This document shows positions 1 through 6,798 of a DNA stretch of 64,000 bases, piece after piece (position 1 is the stretch's first letter; every line of letters starts with the position of its first letter). The notes below the pieces were generated by a model. That model did no database searches and was not told where the DNA came from. It saw nothing but the letters and a program-made list of their open reading frames with translations. The position numbers were made by a program, and so were the translations under genes. Source of the stretch: an uncultured Lachnospiraceae bacterium (GTDB lineage: Bacteria; Bacillota; Clostridia; Lachnospirales; Lachnospiraceae); NCBI GenBank assembly GCA_944377405.1, contig CALWES010000004.1:1-64000 (forward strand). The letters are read 5' to 3'.

Positions 1-4
1 TTGC

Positions 5-105
5 TTACAAAAGTAGCGTTTCGTTTACAAAAAGGGATTTTTGCCTTACAAACGGGACTTTCGGGCTACAATTCACCTTTTCCTTATCACAAAAACTTGA
101 TTTTC
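5..105. repeat. Iterated ~20-bp TTACAA motif at the left edge
   Basis: Copies of TTACAAA-(G)GGA-TTT begin at 5, 25, 46 and 66 (spacing 20, 21, 20 bp), with a weaker copy near 87. The second half of each unit is T/G rich (GTTTCG, ATTTTTG, ACTTTCGG). Regular two-helical-turn spacing suggests sites bound side by side by one protein. Arrays like this are known at the ends of IS21-, Mu- and Tn7-like elements, where the transposase binds, but no transposase is visible here. The array could also be an operator set for the gene at 145. The window starts inside it, so its extent is unknown. Confidence 0.5.
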
Positions 106-125
106 ACCAGATAATATCATAATAT
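97..125 (+). promoter_or_regulatory. Promoter of the AbiEi-like gene
   Basis: TTGATT (97-102) and TAATAT (120-125) are 17 bp apart in an AT-rich stretch 20 bp before the start codon. An AGAGGTG ribosome site follows at 134-139. Sequence match only. Confidence 0.5.
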
Positions 126-144
126 TGTATTAAGAGGTGAAAAT

Positions 145-732
145 ATGATAAAAACTACTGAAATGATGTTGGAAGGATTAAAAGAATATTCTAATCCGGC
201 GGCCAAGCTTTCCCGCATGGCAAAACAGGGAGAGTGCTTTCCAATTGTAAGAGGACTATATGAGACAGATCGGACAGTCCCGGGATATTTGCTGGCAGGG
301 AGCATCTATGGACCATCCTATATTTCCTTTGAGTATGCCCTTGCGTACTATGGATTGATTCCTGAAGCTGTTTATACGATCACCTGTGCTACATTTGAAA
401 AAAAGAAAAAAAAGCGATATGAAACGATATTTGGAACTTTTACGTATCGGGATGTTCCATCCGAAGCTTTTCCGCTAGGATTTAAGATCGTGCGGGAAAA
501 AGATTATTTTTATCGTATCGCAGAACCAGAAAAGGCCCTGTGTGATAAATTGTACACCATGCATCCTGTAGCAAGCGGTAGAGAGCTTTTTACGCTCCTG
601 ACAGAAGAGCTGCGGATCGAGGAAACAGAGCTGTGTAAACTGGAAGCAGACAAAGTGGCGTTTTTAGCTGAGCATTATCATTCTGGAAATGTTAGAAAAC
701 TGGCTTTATTATTGCAGAGGATGAAAAGATGA
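145..732 (+). CDS. AbiEi-family antitoxin-like protein (orphan)
   Basis: 195 residues resembling the AbiEi family of type IV toxin-antitoxin antitoxins (transcriptional regulator, also called AbiEi_1/AbiEi antitoxin domain). The N-terminal part (about 1-70) carries the small winged-helix-like region ending in the typical R-G-L-Y...Y-L-L-A-G pattern; the C-terminal part holds a conserved A-E-P-E-K-A-L-C-D-K-L-Y segment seen in this family. In intact loci the antitoxin represses its own operon and counters AbiEii, a nucleotidyltransferase toxin encoded immediately downstream with an overlapping start. Here an ATG does overlap the stop (ATGA at 729-732), but the toxin frame closes after 14 codons. 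Family call is good; present-day function is uncertain. It may survive as a regulator or an anti-addiction remnant. Confidence 0.75.
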   Translation: MIKTTEMMLEGLKEYSNPAAKLSRMAKQGECFPIVRGLYETDRTVPGYLLAGSIYGPSYISFEYALAYYGLIPEAVYTITCATFEKKKKKRYETIFGTFTYRDVPSEAFPLGFKIVREKDYFYRIAEPEKALCDKLYTMHPVASGRELFTLLTEELRIEETELCKLEADKVAFLAEHYHSGNVRKLALLLQRMKR

Positions 733-770
733 ATACAGCAATTGAGGAGTGTCGCTCCATGATCCACTAG
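729..770 (+). pseudogene. Stump of an AbiEii-like toxin gene
   Basis: An ATG overlaps the antitoxin stop codon in the ATGA arrangement used by abiEi-abiEii operons and reads M-N-T-A-I-E-E-C-R-S-M-I-H before TAG. An M-N-T-A-I-E-type opening is what I would expect for AbiEii nucleotidyltransferases, so this looks like the first codons of the toxin followed by unrelated sequence. The rest of the toxin is absent; deoC begins on the other strand within 30 bp. The match is very short, so this is inference from position plus a few residues. Confidence 0.45.
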
Positions 771-799
771 TAGATAACTTTGCAGCACTCCCCAGAAGA

Positions 800-1438
800 T
801 TATAAAAGTATCACACCATTCCCGGCCCCCAGGCGGTCCGCTCCGGCTTCGATCAGCTCCCGGGCAAACTCCGGGGTGCGGATTCCGCCGCTGGCCTTGA
901 CTCTGGCCCGGTCCCCTACAGTTTCCCGCATGAGACGGATATCCTCAAGGGTGGCGCCGCCGGTGGAAAATCCCGTGGAGGTCTTCACGAAATCAGCTCC
1001 GGCTTCCACGGAAAGCTGGCAGGCCCTTACCTTTTCCTCCTGGGAGAGGAGGCAGGTCTCGATGATGACCTTCACCAGGGCCGGCCGGGAGGCCTTGACC
1101 ACTTCTGCGATGTCATTTTTTACCACCTCATCCTGGTGGTCCTTCAGGGCTCCGATGTTGATGACCATATCTACTTCCTCTGCTCCTTCGGATACGGCAT
1201 GTCCTGCTTCAAAGGCCTTTGCCGCCGTGGACATGGCCCCCAGGGGGAAGCCTACCACGCAGCAGGTCTTTACGCCGGAGCCCGCAAGCTCCCGGTGTAC
1301 AAGGGGAACATGACAGCTGTTGACGCAGACGGAACAGAAATGATATTCCTTTGCCTCATCGCAGTAACGGCGGATGGTATCCTCTGTGGCATCTGCCTTC
1401 AGCATGGTATGATCGATATAACTTGCAATATTTTCCAT
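800..1438 (-). CDS. deoC: Deoxyribose-phosphate aldolase
   Basis: Cytosolic class I aldolase that splits 2-deoxyribose-5-phosphate into glyceraldehyde-3-phosphate and acetaldehyde in deoxynucleoside catabolism. The 212-residue product shows the family signature: Asp90 in V-D-M-V-I-N, the Schiff-base Lys152 in F-V-K-T-S-T-G-F, and Lys181 in K-A-S-G-G-I-R-T. Length fits the short (Bacillus-type) form. An upstream ATG at 1450 is in frame, but only the ATG at 1438 has a good ribosome site (GGAG, 6 nt away), so I start there. The C-terminal end G-A-G-N-G-V-I-L-L departs slightly from the usual T-S-S-G phosphate loop. It stands alone on the minus strand with its own promoter. Confidence 0.93.
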   Translation of the reverse strand: MENIASYIDHTMLKADATEDTIRRYCDEAKEYHFCSVCVNSCHVPLVHRELAGSGVKTCCVVGFPLGAMSTAAKAFEAGHAVSEGAEEVDMVINIGALKDHQDEVVKNDIAEVVKASRPALVKVIIETCLLSQEEKVRACQLSVEAGADFVKTSTGFSTGGATLEDIRLMRETVGDRARVKASGGIRTPEFARELIEAGADRLGAGNGVILL

Positions 1439-1453
1439 AAGATACTCCATTCT

Positions 1454-1534
1454 GCCGTCCGGGACGGCTCTGATCTGCCGGAAGGGTCTGTCCGGCCTCC
1501 CCGTATCTTAGCATGAAAGCCCCCGGCTTTACAA
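1454..1534 (-). promoter_or_regulatory. deoC promoter and downstream palindrome
   Basis: Read on the minus strand: TTGTAA (1534-1529), 18 bp, then TAAGAT (1510-1505) preceded by TGC, an extended -10. Between the expected transcription start and the gene lies a perfect palindrome, GCCGTC-CGG-GACGGC (1454-1468), which could be an operator or a leader hairpin. No regulator gene is adjacent. Confidence 0.45.
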
Positions 1535-1617
1535 ACATTTTACGAAAATCTGATGGAAAACAGACATTTGCGGCTTATGATAGCAGGGTGCGAAATGTGT
1601 AAGAGACGAGGTGTATC

Positions 1618-2370
1618 ATGGAGAAGAAAAAGGAAACGAAGGAACAGAAGACGGTAAAAGAACCGAAGGCAGCCAAGGAAGAGAAGACGGCCAAAGGCTC
1701 AAATGCGGCTTTTGCCCGCTACGAAAAGATAAGGAAAAACAAGGAGATCCGGGGCCTGATCCAAAGGGGAAATGAGGTCCTTGGGGCCCTGGGATATACG
1801 GAGCATTCCGAAAAGCACGCAGCCAAGGTGGCGGATACGGCGGGAAAGCTCCTGAAGGAGCTGGGAGCAACGGACAGGGAGACGGAGCTCGCCATGATCG
1901 CAGGCTACATGCATGATATCGGAAACAGCGTAAACCGCCACGATCATGCCCACAGCGGAGCCATCCTGGCCTATGAGATCCTGAAAAAGGAGGGCATAGA
2001 CCTTGCGGACGCCATGACGGTAATGACAGCCATCGGCCACCACGATGAAAGCACGGGAACCGCCGTGGATCCCGTTTCGGCAGCCCTGATCCTGGCGGAC
2101 AAGACCGATGTGCGGAGAAACCGGGTACGGAACAAAAACCGGGCGTCCTTTGACGCCCATGACCGGGTAAACTATGCGGTGCTTTCCGCAAAGCTCTCCG
2201 TCAGGAAGGATAAGAAGATCATCCAGATGGACATGGAGCTGGACGATTCCATGTGTACGGTCATGGACTATTTTGAGATATTCCTGGAGCGGATGATCAT
2301 GTGCCGGAGAGCGGCGGAGGTGCTGGGCTGCAGGTTCCGCCTGGAGGCAAACGGCAGCAGGGTCTGCTGA
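1618..2370 (+). CDS. HD-domain phosphohydrolase-like protein
   Basis: 250 residues. The first ~35 are a Lys/Glu-rich, low-complexity, probably disordered tail. An HD domain follows: H-S-E-K-H-A (about residue 61), the H-D pair in M-H-D-I-G-N-S and then R-H-D-H-A-H-S-G, G-H-H-D-E, and a metal-binding D in L-A-D-K-T-D-V. HD proteins use paired metals to hydrolyse phosphate esters or nucleotides; the substrate cannot be told from sequence. Start chosen at the ATG with GAGGTG five nucleotides before it. It is divergent from deoC and precedes an FMN oxidase homologue with its own promoter, so it may be monocistronic. Confidence 0.8.
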   Translation: MEKKKETKEQKTVKEPKAAKEEKTAKGSNAAFARYEKIRKNKEIRGLIQRGNEVLGALGYTEHSEKHAAKVADTAGKLLKELGATDRETELAMIAGYMHDIGNSVNRHDHAHSGAILAYEILKKEGIDLADAMTVMTAIGHHDESTGTAVDPVSAALILADKTDVRRNRVRNKNRASFDAHDRVNYAVLSAKLSVRKDKKIIQMDMELDDSMCTVMDYFEIFLERMIMCRRAAEVLGCRFRLEANGSRVC

Positions 2371-2408
2371 TCAGGAAAAATGAATCACTGAGAAAAGACC
2401 GAAGGATA

Positions 2409-2437
2409 TTCCCAACAGGTCCCATTCGTGCTAAACT
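2409..2437 (+). promoter_or_regulatory. Promoter of the FMN oxidoreductase gene
   Basis: TTCCCA (2409-2414), 17 bp, TAAACT (2432-2437) with an upstream TGC extended -10. Downstream, within the leader, TTGCAA (2460-2465) and TGCAAA (2475-2480) form a small interrupted inverted repeat that could be an operator. Confidence 0.4.
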
Positions 2438-2514
2438 GGGGCCTGAAGGGAATTTTTTATTGCAAACGATTTACTGCAAATACAGAGAGCTGCCGAAGCA
2501 AGGAGGAAAACAAC

Positions 2515-3549
2515 ATGACATATCAGGAAATGCTGGAGAAGGCCAGGGAGTGTTCCGGCCCCTATTGCAAAGCCTGCCCGGTCTGCAACGGAAGGGCCTG
2601 CGGGAACCGTATGCCGGGGCCCGGGGCAAAGGGCGTCGGGGACACGGCCATCCGCAACTATGAAAAGTGGCAGGAGATCCGGGTAAACATGGATACCCTG
2701 ACAGCCTATCAGGATACGGATACGTCGGTGGAACTCTTTGGGAAGCAGTTCCGCTACCCCATCTTTGCGGGACCGGTAGGCGCGGTGAAGCTCCATTACG
2801 GGGACAAATTTACGGATATGGAATATAACGATATCCTGGTGCCTGCCTGCAGAAAGGCAGGGATCGCAGCCTTTACGGGAGACGGAACGGATCCCAGGGT
2901 CATGGAGGCTGCGGCGGAGGCCATCCGGAAAAATGATGGCTGCGGCATCCCCACGGTAAAGCCCTGGGGCAGGGATATCGTGGAGGAAAAGCTCCGGCTG
3001 ATCCGGGAAAGCGGCGCCTTTGCGGTGGCCATGGATATCGATGCGGCAGGGCTTCCCTTCCTGAAAAATCAGGATCCTCCGGCAGGAAGAAAGTCTGTGG
3101 AGGAGCTTCGGGAGATCATAGATGGCTTTCGGGCAAAGGGAATCCCCTTTATCGTAAAGGGCATCATGACCGTAAGGGGCGCCCTTAAGGCTGTGGAGGC
3201 AGGGGCCTCCGGCATCATCGTTTCCAATCATGGGGGAAGGGTCCAGGACCAGTGCCCGGCTACGGCGGAGGTGCTTTGCGAGATCGCTAAGGCAGTCAGG
3301 GAGCAGGCGCCGGAGGTAAAGATCCTGGTGGACGGCGGCCTCAGAAGCGGCGTGGATATCTTCAAGGCCCTTGCCCTTGGAGCAGATGCGGTACTGGTGG
3401 CCAGGCCCTATGTGACCGCAGTGTATGGCGGCGGAGAGGAAGGAGTAAGCCTCCTTACGGAGAAGCTGGGAGAGGAGCTTCGGGATACCATGGCCATGTG
3501 CGGCGCCACCAGCCTCCCGGAGATCAGCCGGGATATGGTGCGGCTGTAA
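2515..3549 (+). CDS. FMN-dependent alpha-hydroxy-acid dehydrogenase/oxidase family protein
   Basis: 344-residue TIM-barrel flavoprotein of the lactate oxidase / glycolate oxidase / L-lactate dehydrogenase (LldD) superfamily. The active-site base and substrate-arginine region is present as S-N-H-G-G-R, followed by the FMN-phosphate segment L-V-D-G-G-L-R-S-G and A-L-G-A-D-A-V-L-V-A-R. The substrate is unknown. Unusual for the family, the N-terminus carries five closely spaced cysteines (13, 18, 21, 24, 29), suggesting a bound metal or Fe-S centre. An in-frame ATG exists at 2428, but the ATG at 2515 has an AGGAGG site and starts the conserved region. A terminator follows. Confidence 0.85.
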   Translation: MTYQEMLEKARECSGPYCKACPVCNGRACGNRMPGPGAKGVGDTAIRNYEKWQEIRVNMDTLTAYQDTDTSVELFGKQFRYPIFAGPVGAVKLHYGDKFTDMEYNDILVPACRKAGIAAFTGDGTDPRVMEAAAEAIRKNDGCGIPTVKPWGRDIVEEKLRLIRESGAFAVAMDIDAAGLPFLKNQDPPAGRKSVEELREIIDGFRAKGIPFIVKGIMTVRGALKAVEAGASGIIVSNHGGRVQDQCPATAEVLCEIAKAVREQAPEVKILVDGGLRSGVDIFKALALGADAVLVARPYVTAVYGGGEEGVSLLTEKLGEELRDTMAMCGATSLPEISRDMVRL

Positions 3550-3586
3550 GCAGGACCAATCATTACATTTTTATAAAAAAACAAGG

Positions 3587-3610
3587 AGCCGTTTCCGACG
3601 GCTTCTTTTT
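3587..3610 (+). terminator. Rho-independent terminator
   Basis: AGCCGT (3587-3592), five-base loop, ACGGCT (3598-3603), then a T-rich run to 3610. Closes the preceding flavoprotein transcript. Confidence 0.8.
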
Positions 3611-3612
3611 TG

Positions 3613-3698
3613 TGGTATACTTAATCGGATACAGGCTGGTGAGAGGAACTCTTCCGGCTGATGAATAAAGCTTAGAAACCGGATGTGCAGATATCCGG
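3613..3698 (+). promoter_or_regulatory. Extended -10 promoter and leader of the sugar operon
   Basis: TGG-TATACT (3613-3621) is an extended -10 with only a poor -35 (TTTCCG, about 18 bp upstream and inside the preceding terminator). The ~90-nt leader contains a hairpin CCGGAT...ATCCGG (3679-3698) that sits directly before the ribosome site at about 3698-3706 and could affect translation. I looked for and did not find a TPP riboswitch. Confidence 0.45.
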
Positions 3699-3716
3699 AG
3701 AACAGGATATGTATTT

Positions 3717-5870
3717 ATGAAAATAAAAGTCGCGAAGCTGATTGCTAGTATTCTTGAAAAAAACGGCATCACCCACTGCTTTTCCGTTACGGGAGGCGGG
3801 GCAATGCATCTGAACGACGGCCTGGGCCATGCCCCGGGCATCACCACCCTTTACATGCATCATGAGCAGGCCTGCGCCATTGCCGCAGAGGCCTATGCCA
3901 GGGTCTACAATAAGCCCGCCTGCCTCTGTGTCACCACGGGCCCGGGAGGCACCAATGCCATCACGGGGGTGGTGGGAGCCTGGCTGGACTCCATCCCCAT
4001 GATCGTCCTTTCCGGCCAGGTGCGCTACGACACCACCGCCCGCTGGTCCGGAGTGGGGATCCGGGCCATGGGAGACCAGGAATTCGACATCACCCGCAGC
4101 ATCGACTGCATGACCAAGTACAGCGAGATGATCACCGACCCCAGGCGGATCCTCTATGCCCTGGAAAAGTGTATCTATCTGTCCCAGACCGGACGTCCCG
4201 GCCCCTGCTGGCTGGACATCCCCCTGGATATCCAGGGAGCCTATGTGGAGACGGAGGGACTGCCGGAGTTTTCCCCGGAGGAGTACGAGAGGGAGTGCGC
4301 GGAGCGCCTCTCCATCCTGGAGGGAAGCGGAGGCAGGCTGGATCAGCAGCTCCTTCAGAAGCTGAAAAAACAGCCGGAGCCCCTGACCAAAGACAGCCCG
4401 GTGATCCAGGAGATCATCCGGCGGATCCAGCAGGCGGAGCGGCCCGTATTCTATACGGGAAACGGCATCCGCATCGCCGGAGCCCACGATCTCTTTATGA
4501 AGGTGGCGGATATGCTGGGGATCCCGGTGGTGACGGGCTGGAACAACCAGGATACCATTCCCGACAGCCATCCCCTTTATGCGGGACGCCCCGGAAACAT
4601 GGGAGACCGTCCAGGAAACTTTGCCGTACAGAACAGCGACCTGGTGTTTGCCGCAGGCTCCAGACTCAGCATCCGCCAGGTGGGCTATAATTACGAGACC
4701 TGGGCCCGGGAGGCCTATGTCATCGTTTGTGACGTGGATGAGGAGGAGCTGAAGAAGCCCTCCGTCCACTGCGATCTTCCGGTCCACGGGGATGTGCGGA
4801 ACCTGTTTACGGCCCTGATCGAAAAGCTCCAGGAGCTGGGCTATGAGGGACACGGCAGGTTCTATGACGACCCGGAGAAGCTTGCGAAGCTTGGCTACGG
4901 AAGCAAGGCCCGGGAGGGACGGTGTCTCTTCGGAGGAGGCAGCGGACTTCCGGGAATGAGCTGGCTTGAGACCTGCGCCCACTGGAGGAAGACCTACCCT
5001 GTATATCAGGACAAGTATGCGGCCCACGGATCCGATGAGCCTGCAAATGTATATGAGTTTTTCCACATCCTGAGCAATTCCCTTTCCCGGGATCAGATCA
5101 CCGTGGTGGGGAACGGCTCCGCCTGCGTGGTGGGAGGCCACAGCTATGTGATCAAGGAGGGGAGCAGATTCATCTCCAACTCCGCCATCGCCAGCATGGG
5201 CTACGACCTGCCGGCAGCCATCGGAGCCTGCGCCGCCTGCCACGATGTCTGCGGCCGGGTGGATGAGGCTGAGGATAGAGCCGAGGACGCCGCCGAGGAG
5301 AAGATCCGGGACAAGGCCTATGCCCTGGGAGAGCTGGAGACAGCCAGAAGGGATCCCTGGTGGACAGGACGCCATGAGCATTACCCGGCTTATTACGAGC
5401 ACGACATCATCTGCCCCACGGGAGACGGCTCCATCATGATGAATCTGCAGGAGCTCCAGACCATCATAAGCCACAGGATGCCCATCAAGATCTTTATCAT
5501 AAATAACGGAGGATACCACAGCATCCGCCAGACCCAGAGCAATCTGTTCCACGACGAGCCCTTCATCGGCATCGGCACCGACAGCCGGGACCTGAGCTTC
5601 CCGGATTTTGAGAAGCTTGCGGCGGCCTTCGGTTTCCCCTATGTGCGGGCCATGCACAACACGGAGCTGCAGGAGGCGGTGGACAGGACCCTGGCCACGG
5701 AAGGCCCCGCCATCTGCGAGGTATTCGTATCCCACGACCAGAACTTCGAGCCCAAGTCTTCCGCCAAGAAGCTGCCGGACGGAAGTCTGGTGAGCCCGCC
5801 TCTGGAGGATCTGGTGCCCTTCCTTTCCGACGAGGAAATGGAGAAAAACATGATCATCCGGCGGATCTGA
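3717..5870 (+). CDS. Large thiamine-diphosphate-dependent enzyme (acetolactate-synthase-like)
   Basis: 717 residues. The pyrimidine-binding domain is at about 1-175 with the cofactor-activating Glu50 in M-H-H-E-Q-A; a central Rossmann-like domain at about 225-350; the diphosphate domain at about 440-690 with G569-D-G-S and N596-N597. Relatives such as acetolactate synthase have about 550-600 residues. The surplus sits in two insertions, near 365-425 and an acidic stretch near 505-560 just ahead of the GDG motif. The enzyme heads an operon with an epimerase, an alcohol dehydrogenase, a membrane-anchored glycosyltransferase and a sugar C-methyltransferase. That context argues against amino-acid synthesis and for carbon-chain chemistry on a sugar or sugar precursor, as in YerE of yersiniose synthesis; this is inference. 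No small regulatory subunit (ilvN) is nearby. Confidence 0.85.
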   Translation: MKIKVAKLIASILEKNGITHCFSVTGGGAMHLNDGLGHAPGITTLYMHHEQACAIAAEAYARVYNKPACLCVTTGPGGTNAITGVVGAWLDSIPMIVLSGQVRYDTTARWSGVGIRAMGDQEFDITRSIDCMTKYSEMITDPRRILYALEKCIYLSQTGRPGPCWLDIPLDIQGAYVETEGLPEFSPEEYERECAERLSILEGSGGRLDQQLLQKLKKQPEPLTKDSPVIQEIIRRIQQAERPVFYTGNGIRIAGAHDLFMKVADMLGIPVVTGWNNQDTIPDSHPLYAGRPGNMGDRPGNFAVQNSDLVFAAGSRLSIRQVGYNYETWAREAYVIVCDVDEEELKKPSVHCDLPVHGDVRNLFTALIEKLQELGYEGHGRFYDDPEKLAKLGYGSKAREGRCLFGGGSGLPGMSWLETCAHWRKTYPVYQDKYAAHGSDEPANVYEFFHILSNSLSRDQITVVGNGSACVVGGHSYVIKEGSRFISNSAIASMGYDLPAAIGACAACHDVCGRVDEAEDRAEDAAEEKIRDKAYALGELETARRDPWWTGRHEHYPAYYEHDIICPTGDGSIMMNLQELQTIISHRMPIKIFIINNGGYHSIRQTQSNLFHDEPFIGIGTDSRDLSFPDFEKLAAAFGFPYVRAMHNTELQEAVDRTLATEGPAICEVFVSHDQNFEPKSSAKKLPDGSLVSPPLEDLVPFLSDEEMEKNMIIRRI

Positions 5871-5910
5871 TCACCGGAGCATCTGACAGAAGGACGGAAT
5901 TGACGGAATT

Positions 5911-6798
5911 ATGAAAGTGATCGTTACCGGCGCCACCAGCTTCCTGGGACAGGCGCTTTGCAGAAGGCTTCGGGAGGGAGCGCTTCCGGAACCGGTGGAG
6001 CTCATCTCCTTCCGCCACAGCTTCGATGAGGCCCCCGAGAGGCTTCCGGAGCAGGCGGACGCCTTCCTGCACCTGGCCTGGGCCGGAGTGGGCAGCGCCG
6101 GAAGAAATGATAAAAGCATACAGGCCTACAACCTGGAGATGTCCATGGCAGCCCTGAAGAAGGCGGATGAGCTGGGCTGCAGCCGCTTCCTCTTTGCCGG
6201 TTCCCAGGCAGAGTACGGAAGGGCGCCCCATGGTGGGGGCCTTCAGCGGGAGGAGGATCCCTGCAGCCCCCGCAGCGAGTACGGAAAGACCAAGCTCCTT
6301 TTTGGCCAGCTGGGTTCCCGTTGGGTAGACTCCAGGAATGAGGAGGAAGAGGTCCCCCTTCGCTTCATCCACATGAGGCTTTTTTCCGTATATGGGCCGG
6401 GAGACCATGAGAACTCCCTGATCAGTACCTGCCTCAGGAAGTTTCCGAAGGGGGAGGAAATGGAACTTGGTCCCTGTACCCAGGACTGGGATTATCTCTA
6501 CATCGACGACGCCCTGGAGGCGGTGCTGGGACTTCTGTTTTCCCGGGATGCGGAGGGAATCTATAACATCGGTTCCGGAGATATCCGGCCTCTGCGGGAT
6601 TACATTGAGGAGCTCCACGGACTTCTGAACAGCAAAAGCCTCCTTTGCTTCGGCGCACGGCAGGACAATGCGGAGGGACCGGTCCCCCTGCGGCCCTCTC
6701 TGGAGCGGATCCGGAGGGACTGCGGCTTTGCCCCCAGGGTCTCCTTTCAGGAGGGGATCCGCCGGATGCTTGAGGCAGGAGGCCTGGAGGAATCATAA
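5911..6798 (+). CDS. NAD-dependent epimerase/dehydratase (SDR family)
   Basis: 295 residues of the extended short-chain dehydrogenase type. The dinucleotide loop is at the N-terminus (V-T-G-A-T-S-F-L-G), the A-W-A-G-V-G segment follows the fourth strand, and the catalytic Y-x-x-x-K is S-E-Y-G-K-T-K at about 128. A later R-L-F-S-V-Y-G-P-G segment is typical of nucleotide-sugar epimerases and reductases. It probably acts on an NDP-sugar intermediate in the pathway started by the preceding ThDP enzyme. It begins 40 bp after that gene, and its stop is immediately followed by the next start codon. The precise reaction (epimerase, dehydratase or 4-ketoreductase) is not predictable. Confidence 0.85.
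   Translation: MKVIVTGATSFLGQALCRRLREGALPEPVELISFRHSFDEAPERLPEQADAFLHLAWAGVGSAGRNDKSIQAYNLEMSMAALKKADELGCSRFLFAGSQAEYGRAPHGGGLQREEDPCSPRSEYGKTKLLFGQLGSRWVDSRNEEEEVPLRFIHMRLFSVYGPGDHENSLISTCLRKFPKGEEMELGPCTQDWDYLYIDDALEAVLGLLFSRDAEGIYNIGSGDIRPLRDYIEELHGLLNSKSLLCFGARQDNAEGPVPLRPSLERIRRDCGFAPRVSFQEGIRRMLEAGGLEES

Noticed and set aside
780..1313. Plus-strand open frame opposite deoC
   Set aside because: Antisense shadow: Ser/Thr/Arg-rich translation with no family match and no ribosome site.
3613..3716. TPP riboswitch before the ThDP enzyme gene
   Set aside because: The leader is short and lacks the CUGAGA and ACCUG conserved boxes; it has only a simple hairpin.
3672..5735. 687-residue minus-strand open frame
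   Set aside because: Antisense shadow of the ThDP gene caused by high GC; no family features, while the plus strand has all catalytic motifs. The same applies to the long minus-strand frames over 14.5-17.3 kb, 52.0-54.3 kb and 60.2-62.0 kb.
3717..5870. ilvB acetolactate synthase for branched-chain amino acids
   Set aside because: Extra length, no ilvN/ilvC/ilvD nearby, and an operon of sugar-modifying genes point elsewhere.
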